Source of the DNA: Cocos nucifera
Lineage: Eukaryota; Streptophyta; Magnoliopsida; Arecales; Arecaceae
Assembly: GCA_006176705.1 (NCBI GenBank)
Contig: QRFJ01004844.1
Location: 22,247-86,246 of the forward strand
DNA: 64,000 bases
Direction of reading: 5' to 3'
Of this stretch, positions 11,859 to 21,924 are shown piece by piece (the stretch's first letter is position 1; each line of letters opens with the position of its first letter). Both the position numbers and the translations under genes were made by a program. The notes beneath the pieces are model-generated. The model was given only the letters and a program-made list of their open reading frames with translations. It had not been told where the DNA came from and did not search any database.

Positions 11859-12785
11859 TGTTGGTGCAGAAACTGATCGTCGTTGGAGGTCGCTAGAGTC
11901 GAGGCCGCTGAGGTCGCTGCTAGAGACCTGCAAAATAGAGTTCCATCCGAAGCTGATGGGGGGTGGCTCCGACGGGACCCTCCGATGCTCAAGTCAGCTC
12001 TGGCCAACAGGAATGGAGTGCTTGGGAATGAGTTTTGGAGCTTAGAGAAGAAGAGGAGAGCTTAGAGATCAGAGAGATTAGAGTCAGCATATCTAGAGGA
12101 GGGCCCCTTTTATAGCAGAGCTTGATGGTGATGGCTGCAGTTGCGTGCTGGCGGGCTGCTCGAGGTTCGACGGAGTCAGTCTCTCGGGGAGGTGCCGTAT
12201 GCGACAGGATTGGTGGTGACAGCTACAGCCGCATGCTGGCAGGTTGCTCGAGGTTCGATGGAGTCAGTCTCTCGGAGAGGTGCCGTATGCGGTGGGGTTG
12301 GTGGTGACAGCTATACTGGCAAGTCATGGGCCGCATGGGGCTGGTTACAGAGAGAGTGGCATCGTCAGTAGTGGCGGCCATACCGTCCAGTCTCGTTGTT
12401 CGTCCATAGGAGTTTGGACTTGTAGGAGAGTTCGGTCGAAGGAAAAGCTTGGGAGCAGCTCGACCGTAGCGGAGTTCGGAGGAGCTCGATCGACTGAGGG
12501 GATGGCTCGGGGGAGTTCGATTGTTGAGAAGTTCGGAGGATCTCGGCCGGCTGAAGAGACGGCCGCTTGGGGAGTTCGGTCGAGAGACGACCGCTGAGAA
12601 GTTCGGACGTTGGGAAATTTTGTTAAAGCACGACCGCTTGGATTCCAAGGAGCTCGGTTGCTAAGTAGTTCGATCGACCGTAAGAGTTCAGCTAAGGCTC
12701 GTCCGTCGAAGCTCTTCTGCGGCTATAAGTTGCATTAGGTCGAGCGTCGAGCTAGACTTCGACGGGAGCGGGATTTATCCCCAAC
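11859..12785 (-). repeat. Element A LTR2 (5' LTR of the body)
   Basis: 927 bp, same orientation as LTR1. The minus-strand TATA box is near 12115. The last base of the terminal CCAACA is lost at 12785. It is followed on the minus strand by the primer-site-like sequence, so it is the functional-type 5' LTR. But it is internal to the target duplication. Confidence 0.86.
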
Positions 12786-12967
12786 TCCTAAGTTCGAAAA
12801 TCGAAGGAAGAGAGTGCAGGAAAGGCGACTGCCGAAGTCTTCATCTGAACTCTGTGCTGGTCTAGGTCAAAGCTCGGGGGGACCTCGCCTCCAGCTGAAG
12901 TTGATATCGAAGTTGAAGCTTGAGAAAGATTCCATCTCCAGTCGAGGTTGAGGGGGCTTCGACCTAG
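12786..12967 (-). repeat. Duplicate of the element A internal 3' end, between LTR2 and LTR3
   Basis: This aligns base for base with about 7100-7270 (TTCGAAAATCGAAGGAAG, then GGGGGGACCTCGCC, then the start of the array). The polypurine tract next to LTR2 is lost. Its presence upstream of a 5' LTR shows that A is the tail of a longer tandem (internal-LTR-internal-LTR). Confidence 0.85.
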
Positions 12968-13895
12968 TGTTGGAGATAAATCCTGCACCCACCGAAGTCT
13001 AGCTCGGCGCTTGATCTAATGCAACTTGTAGCCATGGAAGAGCTTCGACGGACGGGCCTTAGCCGAACTCTTACGGTCGGCCGAACTACTTAGCGGCCGA
13101 GCTCCTTGGAATCCAAGCGGCTGGACTTTAACGGAATCCCCCAACGCCCGAACTTCTCAGCGGTCATCTCTCGGCCGAACTCCCCAAGCGGCCGTCTCTT
13201 CAGCCGGCCGAGCTCCTTCGAACTTCTCTACAGTCGAACTCCCCCGAGCCATCCCCTCAGTTGATCGAGCTCCTCCAAACTCCGCTACGGCCGAGTTGCT
13301 CTCAAGCTTTTTCTTCGACGAAACTCTTCTACAAGTCCGAACTTCTATGGATGAACAACGAGACTAGACGATATGGCTGCCACTACTGATGATGCCACTC
13401 TCTCCGTAATCAGTTCCATATGGCCCACGACTTGCCAGTATAGCTGTCACCACCAACCCCACCGCATACGGCACCTCTCCGAGAGACTGACTCTGTCAAA
13501 CCTCGAGCGATCCGCCAGCATGCGGCTGCAGCTGTCACCACCAATCCTGTCGCATACGGCACCTCTCCGAGAGACTGATTCCATCGAACCTCGAGCGGTC
13601 CGTCAGTATGCGGCTGCAGCCATCACCATCAAGCTCCGCTATAAAAGGGGCCCTCCTCCAGATACGCTGACTCTAATCTCTCTAATCTCTAAGCTCTCTT
13701 CTTCTTCTCTAAGCTCCGAAACTTATTCTCGAGCACTCCATTTCTGTTGGTCAGAGCTGACTTGAGCGTCGAAGGATCCTGTCGGAGCTACCTCCCATCG
13801 ACTCCGGATGGGACTCTATTTTGCAGATTCCTGACGGCGACCTCAGCGGCCTCGACTCCAGTGACCTCCGACGACGATCAGTTTCTGCACCAACA
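12968..13895 (+). repeat. Element A LTR3, inverted relative to LTR1 and LTR2
   Basis: 928 bp on the plus strand: TGTTGGAGATAAATCC at the left end, TATAAAA at 13640, and GCACCAACA at the right end. It is abutted directly by the ATAGG target duplication. It is the inverse of LTR1, so the insertion has U5 sequence at both outer ends. Confidence 0.9.
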
Positions 13896-14252
13896 ATAGG
13901 TATAATAACTACCCACAATAGTTATCCCATCCTGTCCATATTTTAGGCTCATTAATACTATAATTATGCTTGAGAGATATGACGTAATAGCCCATGAATC
14001 CCTTTCTATATAAAGAGGGAAAGAGAGGATCCTCAAATAAGCTCTCTTGGGTAGAAATCCTCTTCCTTATTCTCTCTCTTTCTATGATTCTCTAAGCTCT
14101 CGCTAACTTAAACATCAAAGAATTTTCTATCGGACAATCTCCGACAAGTAGACTTATGGTTGTACGTTCCAAGATCTTTCTCATCACATCTTCTAGCCAA
14201 CCTCTGACTCGACTATCTTCCAACCAATATCATCTGGAGGTTAGTAGCAACA

Positions 14253-15950
14253 ATTTGGCATTAGAGGAAGGGCTATTATCCTATTATGAAAGAGAGAGAA
14301 AATCATGACAAGAATCAGAGCATAGAATGCATCTGCTAGCTCGTGCTGATGATCATCTCATCAAAACGACCACCAGAATCAATGCTTTGAGCCTGGCCTA
14401 TCCTAACCAGTCATAACAGTCGAGTAACAATAATTCACCACCTTGATCCAACAGGTTCAAGCTCTAACTACTACCATCCAAAATCTCTAACAAATGATGG
14501 AAAAGCAGCAATAGCGACAAAAGGTACTAGCCCTCTTGACTACATAATCACACCATAATCGATGCTCCTATCCTTGAAGCCTTGCACAAGTATGCTCTTC
14601 TAGGCAGACTTGATATTCTAAACCCTTACCACATAATTCTCCTTCTCACCATTGAAGCTCAAGGTGAGAGAATTGACACTACCATTCGTCGGAGTCATCG
14701 GGAGAAGATTATACCCTGGGCGACGCTTGATGATCTGGGGCTCCTCAAAGAGAAGCAAACCTCGATCAAAAGTTGTGAGAGATTGATTGTGGCTTGCAGC
14801 ACTACAAAAGAAGAGCCAAGGGCAAGATGATGCGATGGTTCAATTCAAAATGCCATAATTGGAGCCATGTAATGGCTCCTCAAATCTACTTGACCACTTA
14901 GAGAGCTATAAAGCTCTCATAATAAATCAGGATACTTCAAACACTTCTATGCTTCGCCTTCCCCATCATGCTGAGGAAGTCAGCTTAGATATGGTATTCT
15001 AGTTTTCAATCGAATAAATTCACTTCTTTGAGCAGTTGAAAAGACTGTTTGTCGTATAATTCAGCATTAGCATAAAATAGTAGTTACTAAATTTTGATAG
15101 CCTCTTCTCAATCCAACAAAGAGAAGAAGAGTCCTTAAGAGATTATGTTGCTCACTTTAATACCTCTACATTGGAGGCCCGCGACCTAAATGAATCGGTT
15201 GCCATGTTAGCTCTAAAGCGGAGGCTTTGAAATTCTAAACTTATTTTTTTCTTGGATAAGAAGTTTCCAAGGAACTACATGCTCGTACGAGCATAAAAGT
15301 ATGTGCGAGCTAAGGAAGCTATAGTTGATTGGCATGAAGTCGAGGGCAAAAAAGCCACCAAGAAGAAACAAGTTCGGGAAGAGTCAAGTAGGGCCCAAGG
15401 TGATTAGTTAGGGCCCCTATCGACCTCGAAGTCCAAAATTGAAGAGCATACCTCATTGATTTAATAACTATCCCTCTTGTCTACTTTTCAAGAGCATATA
15501 CTCATAGAGATAGAGGACTAGGGCTATCTTTGAAGGCCCAGCCAATGAGGCCCCAGTAGCTAAGCATAATAAAAGGAAGTACTACAAGTTTCACTAGGAT
15601 CATGGCCATGATATTGAAAAATGCCTCCAATTGAATAATGAAATTGAGGCTCTTATCTGGCAAGATTACCTCGAAAAATATATCCGAGATTGGAAGAATC
15701 ATACTACTGAGGAATCAACTTAGCTCCAGGTCGAGGAGAAAAATAGTAATTGACCTACGGTTGACATTATCAACATGATTTATGGAGTGGCAGGTGGAGA
15801 TTAAGTAGCAAGCTATCGAGTTAAAGGAGAACCATTAAAAAGGAGGCAAACTAAGGATGTCATCATCTTTTCAAATGATAATTTGGAAGGAGTTCAAACT
15901 CCTTATAGTGATGTTGTCATCATGATGATAGCAAACTATGACGTAAAAAA
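14253..15950 (+). pseudogene. Element H gag-protease remnant (Ty3/gypsy)
   Basis: Frame-broken gag. WYSSFQSNKFTS near 14990 fits the gag capsid-like domain. ESLRDYVAHFNTSTLEARDLNES at 15130-15195 matches the conserved plant gypsy gag motif closely. Near 15580-15700 is a knuckle-like HGHDIEKCLQLNNEIEALI segment, with the first Cys replaced by Tyr. At 15860-15945 the lead into the aspartic protease is recognisable (NLEGVQTPY..ANYDV). It then runs into poly-A and loses homology before the catalytic DSGS. Many in-frame stops make it non-coding. Confidence 0.8.
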
Positions 15951-16865
15951 AAAAAAATTATGGTACCATGCTTTCTATAGCATTAAATCATTAGACTATA
16001 GTTCTTTTTTGGTGTAATTATTTTTACTTTTTTTTTAAAATTTTTTTCCTATTTTGATACTTCTATGATGAAAATCAAGATGTAAAATAGGTGGTAGGTG
16101 GCCCAGCCTACAATATTTTTATATATAATTTATTATTTTATATATATTTTAATATAATTTTGACATTTATACATTATTTAATACATAAATAAAATATAAT
16201 ATTAAGATTTATGTATATAATTTATATATTTATATTTTTTAAGTATTATATATATGTGATTTTTAGATTTTTATATTTGATTGTATAAATTTTTAATATT
16301 TTAAAATTTTACTCAATCCACGGAAGAAATAAGCATCTTTTTCTTATGCTCTGAGTTCAATTTCGTCTTTCACCAACTCCCTCCACTAAATCACAAAAGT
16401 AGAAAAAGATTTTTAATTTTGTTAGATATTCTTATCCTTTGAGTAACTATATACTAATTTTACACGTTACACTAGTTGAAAGCCTGAAGTGGTTGTGAAT
16501 TTGGTTGTTATTTGTTAGATTTTGTAAGTAAATGTTGGTAAGCAAAAAAATAGCAAAGTTTAAAAAAAAATATCGCATTTTTACTTTTGAATTGAAAAAC
16601 TTAAAGCTAAATTCTCTCTCTCTTTTTTTTTGCTTTTTCTTTCTCATTTCTATAGGTGCAAATTTTCTAGACTTTAAGCCAATATTTATTCCCAATATAT
16701 TCAACATGAAATTTTATTATCATATAAAAAAATAAGAAAAAGATAACCTCGCTGTTGGACTTCCATTTTAGCTCGAGTTTATCCTAGCTACAACTAAAGC
16801 CCTAAGAGATGTCGGAGGAAACAAAAAAAAAAATATTTTTTAGTCATGAATAGAAGAAGGAAAAG
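15951..16865. other. AT-rich stretch without recognisable gene
   Basis: Homology to H ends in a poly-A run at about 15947. What follows is AT-rich (many TATATA runs at 16110-16280) with mixed low-complexity DNA. A short frame at 16447-16707 is lysine- and phenylalanine-rich and matches nothing I know. It lies between H and the first B block. Confidence 0.6.
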
Positions 16866-18168
16866 GGGAATGGATTTATAATTTCGTCAAGATAAAAAAT
16901 ACCACTAGTCTTTTTCATAAGGATGTTTCTTTAGGACGAGCAATGCCCTAAAGCGAAAAATTCTAGGTTCTATAGTAGCAAAAGAATAACAAATAATAAA
17001 AACTAAGATCATCCTAATAGCATTATGAGTTATCTGGATAGGATGAAGCCTATAAAAGTCTAAAATATTATTGAAAAAGAGATATAAGAAAAATCAAAGT
17101 TTAGATCAGAGTGACTTATCATAAAATGCGACACAGCCTTTTGGAGGTTCAATGTCTCGATCATCTCGACCTGGTGATATAAGAAAAAAATTTTCTAAAA
17201 TGTGATATTTTTTCTAAGTTTTTTAAGATCAAGATCTCAGTCGTGATAGATGGTTCAGTACTAGAATCGAAACAATTCAAAAATTCTTTTATCAAAGATT
17301 TTGGATCCTCTCGATCGGAGGTACTGATTTTGGTGGTAACCTTTGGTGGAGTGGTCACTTCTAGTTTAAGTTGGGGTTGGATAGATCGAGAAACTCGAAC
17401 ATTTAGGACTTACTTCTCCTTTCCTTTATCACCATCGGAAGATATTTTAAGAAAGGAGAAAAGTAGAACAAAGAAAAAGACAGAAAAAAGGAAAGACAAA
17501 GAAAACCCTATTTGTGAACGAGGAATTAGGGATTGGAAAATCTCCCTAAGAGAGGAATGGACTTTAAAGAGACTTTCGAGGAGGCTCTTAAAAATCTTCT
17601 CCAACTCTAGTGACCTTCCTACCGACTTTAGCAATGTTCAAAAAGCTTCCCTTTCTTGCATCGACGACACTGGGAAAGTTTTGGATAACTTTTGGTAGAG
17701 CTTTTGCATGGTAGAAACAGCAAAAGTGATTTGCTGAACAGCTACAGTCCTATTTATAGGATAATAATGGTTTAGATCAATTTGATTTATCATTAGATTC
17801 ATGCCATCTACCACTAATCTAACAGCTCTGGAAAAGTGATCCTTGATGCATTGCTTTTTGATTAAGCCACGTAGGCTTAATCTACGTGATAACCGAAGTA
17901 ACCAATGGCGGTATGACACATGGCATTTGATGTGCAAGTACAACCATCCAGGTAATAATAAACTTCCAATTCTCAAGATCCTTATAATTATTTGATACGA
18001 TGGATCTTTTCGAAAGATGGCTTGTCGCTTCAAATTATTAAAAAATTAATATTGTTCACCATCATACGGCATGTTTATCGGTAATAAAAGTTAAATGAGA
18101 TATTTTTGAATCAACTTTTCATATTCGAAATAGAAGATCCACTTTAGGTCTGAAAAGCAAGGGGCATG
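16866..18168 (+). mobile_element. B0: first B block of the L-T-B retrotransposon array (internal region)
   Basis: 1.3 kb matching B1 (19345-20648), B2 (53352-54662) and part of 39326-39784. It begins at the shared TTTATAATTTCGTCAAGATAA and ends in a purine-rich tract (GAAAAGCAAGGGGCATG) directly before L1, which fits a polypurine tract for a plus-oriented element. On the minus strand it has a CCTATAAATAGG palindromic TATA-like box at 17747-17758 and a broken version of the antisense frame described for B1. No T or L sequence lies to its left. Confidence 0.8.
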
Positions 18169-18945
18169 TGTTGGTACAGGTAAAAACCACTATCATATGG
18201 CAAGATTCAACTGTTCCACTTTCAATAACTGAGTGTGGTCTAGGTCAGTCATTTACTAATCTAGGATGATTGTTGATTCAACTAATCTAAGATAACTACT
18301 AACTTGATGTAGTGATAGCTGGCTTGTTCAGTTGATGTTGAAGCTGTCGATTTTATACCGACATCCATAATTCATATTGGAATGACTTTGGTTTTAATCG
18401 ATGTCACACAATATCAATTGAGATCGATAAATCACATCCTACACATGGTCATGCTAAATGATCAGAGTGTTCATTAACTTAGCTTTAGGCTTAGAATGAA
18501 TTTCTACTGCCCTTCCTGTTGAGAGTATTGAATAGAGATTGATTTTGAATTAACCTACCTATCAGCATTATCTTAAAATCAAGATTGGGTTAAGGCAAAC
18601 CTGCCTATCAATACTTATTTCATACCATAACGGTAATTACTGATGTGCCTTTCACTAAATCTATTTACTATCGATCTATCTATATAACATTGAGTCCCAA
18701 ATGAAAGGACATCAGTTACTCTTCAGCCATATTACAACTGTCATCCAGCTATGCCATAGCTAATTTTTAGATAAGTGAACAACCTACGATCTTCTTATAG
18801 CTGGATGTTCTATTATAACAAACTAATGGCCTAATAGATTCTTAATGGTCAAATAAATGCCTAACTGTCTAAGCAAATCTTCTCTATTAAAAGAAGGGTA
18901 GGGTATCTTTTAGGAGACAAGATTCACATAGTCCAAATTCTAACA
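18169..18945 (+). repeat. L1: complete LTR of the L-T-B family
   Basis: 777 bp from TGTTGGTACAGG to CTAACA. It is the only uninterrupted L copy and so serves as the reference for L2, L3 and L4. It contains the pre-insertion sites used by M (GGGTA, 18901-18905) and E (CCTAT, 18604-18608). Upstream is the purine-rich tract; downstream is GATTCTGGTAGG, then T1. The TATA region, intact in L2 and L3 as TATAAATAGAGG, is TTAAAAGAAGG here. Confidence 0.85.
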
Positions 18946-18956
18946 GATTCTGGTAG

Positions 18957-19340
18957 GATTTAGGGCTTAGGATTTAGGATTTTAGGATTTAGGATTTAGG
19001 GGTTTAGGAGGTAGATTTAGGGTTTAGAATTTAGGATTTTTAGGATTTAGGATTTGGGGTTTAGTGTTTGGGGTTTAGGATTTAGGGTTTAGGGTTTTAG
19101 GATTTGGGGTTTAGGATTTAGGGTTTAGGATTTAGGGTTTAGAGTTTAGGGTTTAGGGTTTAGGGTTTTAGGGGTTAGGGTTTAGGATTTAGAGTTTTGG
19201 GTTTAAGGGTTCAAGATTTTGGGGTTTGGGATTTTGTGTTTAGGGTTTAGGGTTTAAGGTTTAGGGTTTGGGGTTTTAGGATTTTAGGATTTAGGATTTT
19301 GGGTTTAGGATTTTAGGGTTTAGGATTTAGGGTTTAGGAA
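18957..19340 (+). repeat. T1: degenerate telomere-like tract inside the L-T-B element
   Basis: About 380 bp of TTTAGGG/TTTAGGA/TTTGGGG-type heptamers with frequent slips. It starts about 12 bp after the LTR end. The same position in the next units is filled by T2 (52968-53350) and T3 (63113-63355), so the tract is a structural part of the family and not a chance interstitial telomere. Confidence 0.92.
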
Positions 19341-19344
19341 AAAA

Positions 19345-20648
19345 GAGGAGGACCAAATTTATAATTTCGTTAAGATAAAAAATAGCACTAGCCTTTTTCA
19401 TGAAGATGTTTCTTTAGGATGAATAATGTCCTAAAAAAAAAAAATTCTAAGTTCTGTTGCAAAAGAATAATAAATAATAAAAACTAAGATCATTCTAATA
19501 GCGTTATGAGTTATCTGGATAGAATGAAGCCTATAAAAGTCTAAAATATTATTGAAAAAGGGATGTAAGAAAAATTAAAGTTCAGATCGGAATGCCTCAT
19601 CATAAAATACGACACAATCTTTTGGAGGTTCAGTGACCCAACCATCCAGACCTGGTGCTACAAGATGAAAATTTTCTGGAATGTGATATTTTTCTTTAAG
19701 TTTTTCAAGATCAAGGTCGGTCATGATAAATGGTTTAGTACTATGACAGAAATAATCCAAAAATTCTCTTATTAGAGATTTTGGATCCTCTCGACCGGAG
19801 GTATTAATTTTGGTGGTAACTTGAGGTGGAGTGGTCACTTGTAGTTCAAGTTGAGGCTGGGCAGATCGAGAAACTCGATCATTCAAGACATACTTTTCCT
19901 TCCCTTTATCACCACCAGAAGACATTTTAAGAAAGGAGAAAAGCAAAACAAAGAAAAAGACAGAGAAAGGAAAGATAAAGAAAACCCTATTTGTGAAGGA
20001 ATTAGGGATTGAAAAATCTACCTAAGAGAGGAATGAGCTTTAAAGAGATTTTCGAGGAGGCTCTCAAAAATCTTCTCCAACTCTAGTGACTTTCCTTCCT
20101 GCTTCGGCAATGCTCAAAAAGCTTCCCTTCCTTGCATCGACGATACTGGGAAAGTTTTGGAGAACTTTCGATAGAGCTTTTGCATAATAGAAACAGTAAA
20201 AGTGAATTGCTGAATCGCTACAATCCTATTTATAGGATACAATAATGGTTCAAATCAATCTGATTTACCGTTAGATTCGTGCCACCTGTCACTAATCTAG
20301 CAGCTTTGAAAAAAGAGACCTTTTGATGCACTACTTTTTGATTAGGCCATGTAGGCTTAATTTGCGTGATAATCAAAGTAACCAATGACGGTATGACACA
20401 TAGCATTTGATGTGCAAGTATAGCTACCCAGGTAATAATAAGCTTCCAATTCTCAAGACCCTTATAAATACCCGATATGACAAGTCTTTTCGAAAGATGG
20501 CTTATCGCTTCGAATCATTAAAAAATTAATGTTGTCCGTCGTCATATGGCATGTTTATCAGTAATAAAAGTTAAATGAGATATTTTTGAATCAACTTTCC
20601 ATATTCGAAGTAGAAGATCTATTTTAGGTTTGAAAAGTAAGGAGCATG
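19345..20648 (+). mobile_element. B1: internal B block, ending in a polypurine-like tract
   Basis: Best preserved B copy. It joins T1 at AGGAAAAAAGAGGAGG and ends GAAAAGTAAGGAGCATG directly before L2. On the minus strand it holds an antisense frame (19946-19575, extendable to about 19440) with a TATA-like CCTATAAATAGG palindrome at 20225-20236 upstream. Confidence 0.85.
19440..19946 (-). pseudogene. Antisense frame in B1 resembling the 'putative gypsy-type transposon' domain
   Basis: The open frame 19946-19575 gives 123 codons; the likely start is the second Met at 19925 (MSSGGDKGKEK). It carries LKEKYHIPENFHLVAPG, then EPPKDCVVFYDEAFRSEL. After one stop, the same frame continues as FFLHPFFNNILDFYRLHSIQ and THNAIRMILVFII. 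This order (APG..D.., PP.GC..FY..A...GLRFPLHPF...L..Y.L.P.Q..PNA.R...GF) is the known plant family described as transposase (putative), gypsy type (Pfam PF04195). B2 has the same motifs, with LRFYLYPFFNNILDFYRLH lacking the B1 stop. The frame is antisense to the LTRs, like the antisense ORFs reported in some plant gypsy elements. It is broken in every copy here. Confidence 0.7.
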
Positions 20649-21004
20649 TGTTGGTACAGGTAAAAACCACTGCCACATGGCAAGATCAAGAACGTCAATG
20701 ATCTGATAATGATCCGATAACTGAGTGTGGTCTAGGTCAGTCATTTACTGATCTGAGATGATTGTTGATTCAACTAATCTAAGATAACTACTAACTTAAT
20801 GCAGTGATAGCTGGCCTATTCAATTGATGTTGAAGCTATTGATTTTATATTGATATCTATAATTCATATTGAAATGACTTTGATTTTAATCGATGTCACA
20901 CAATATTAATTGAGATCAATAAATCACCATCCTACACATGGTCATGCTAAATGATTTGAGTATTCATTAACTTAGTTTTAGGTTCAGAATGGATTTCTAT
21001 TACC
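20649..21004 (+). repeat. L2 part 1 (LTR split by elements D and M)
   Basis: TGTTGGTACAGG start, colinear with L1 to about position 335 of the LTR. It breaks at element D and continues at 24510-24893 and 52905-52949. Confidence 0.85.
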
Positions 21005-21045
21005 ATCCACAACGTTTCAGGCATCACCTAGCTCTGATACCAAAT

Positions 21046-21924
21046 TGTAGACCCATGATATTGCTCAAACGTCAATCATCCTTGACATCACAAGCACCGA
21101 TATCATGTTGCGGAAGCTCCTGATCTTTGGCATGGATCTGAAGGAACCGTGACATTCTCTATGGATAGTAAACCACCAATCCTCCACTTGGATCTGTGAT
21201 GGGATGCCTCCCTCCTTGGGCTTGAGGAAGATGTCCCCTTCTCTAGGGCTTCTTCAAAAATCCTAGGGCGGCAACTCTAGAGAGAAGAGAAGAAGAGAGT
21301 TGAGGAAGAAAAGGTCTGTATTGATTCTAGCCTTAAAAATCCTAATACAACCTATGTATTTATACATAACCATTAGGTCCGACCAAAAAACTCTCCGACT
21401 AACCCAATACATGAAAGCACTCATCGAGCCCATGTACACCCATGTCTTCCATGCTCTCATCCTTTGGATCTAAATCCGACCCATACATGAATTAGCCTTC
21501 TTAAGATCTCTCAAACCAGACCTTAAGACCCTTAGGATCAACCCAGACCCTAGTCCAAAATAGATCCTCACGTAACTCTGCTCGTGGACTGAGCTGGCTC
21601 AGTCTCAGCATTGAGCTAACTAAGTTCCACTGGGTTGGCTTAGTCTGAAACTGAGCCAGCCCAGTTCTGTGTTATGCTAGCAGTCCTAAATGTGCAGCTC
21701 TCTATTTTGTCCATCATTGAGACTTAGCCGATCCAGTTTTGGACTGAGCCAGCTAACCTACAGAAAATCTTCTTTTTGTAGTCTTGATTCTTCGGCTTTG
21801 ATTCCTTACTTCATCTTGTGTCTCAGGTCTCCAAAGCACCAACCAAGCCTCTGAAATCCTCGGAGCCAACATCGTGACTCCTTCCGTGGCCTTCCAAGGA
21901 TTGGAAGCACCATAAATCCTTACA
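21046..21924 (-). repeat. Element D left LTR
   Basis: 879 bp; on the minus strand TGTAAGGATTTATGG..TCTACA. The TATA box (TGTATAAATACATAGG on the minus strand) is near 21360. It is followed on the minus strand by primer site and leader to about 21005. Confidence 0.75.

Larger units (their letters stand above)
6163..13900 (-). mobile_element. Element A: non-autonomous gypsy-like retrotransposon with three LTRs, outer pair inverted, bounded by ATAGG
   Basis: The element occupies 6168-13895, flanked by ATAGG at 6163-6167 and 13896-13900. Parts from left to right: LTR1 6168-7091 (minus sense), internal 7092-11858, LTR2 11859-12785 (minus sense), a 182-bp copy of the internal 3' end at 12786-12967, and LTR3 12968-13895 (plus sense). 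Termini are TGTTGG..CCAACA. The internal part is oriented on the minus strand, as shown by primer-site-like sequence next to LTR2, a G-rich polypurine tract next to LTR1, and gag remnants. No pol is present. A is inserted in the LTR of H. It belongs to the same family as K. Confidence 0.88.
5963..15950 (+). mobile_element. Element H: truncated Ty3/gypsy retrotransposon, 5' LTR split by element A
   Basis: H is read by joining across element A. A candidate LTR begins TGTTATGG at 5963, is broken at 6167/13901, and ends AACA at 14252 (about 557 bp in all). It has a TATA box (TATATAAAG) near 14010. A primer-binding-like sequence (TTTGGCATTAGAGG) starts at 14254, then decayed gag and the first part of protease follow. 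Homology stops at about 15950; no integrase, reverse transcriptase or 3' LTR is seen. The left LTR edge is inferred from TGTT/AACA symmetry only. Confidence 0.6.

Noticed and set aside
17638..18033. 131-codon minus-strand frame in B0
   Set aside because: It spans the TATA-like box and leader of the antisense gene and is not open in B1, B2 or the 39326 copy.
18957..19340. True telomere or chromosome end
   Set aside because: The tract is degenerate, recurs at the same place in each retrotransposon unit and is flanked by LTR and B sequence on both sides.
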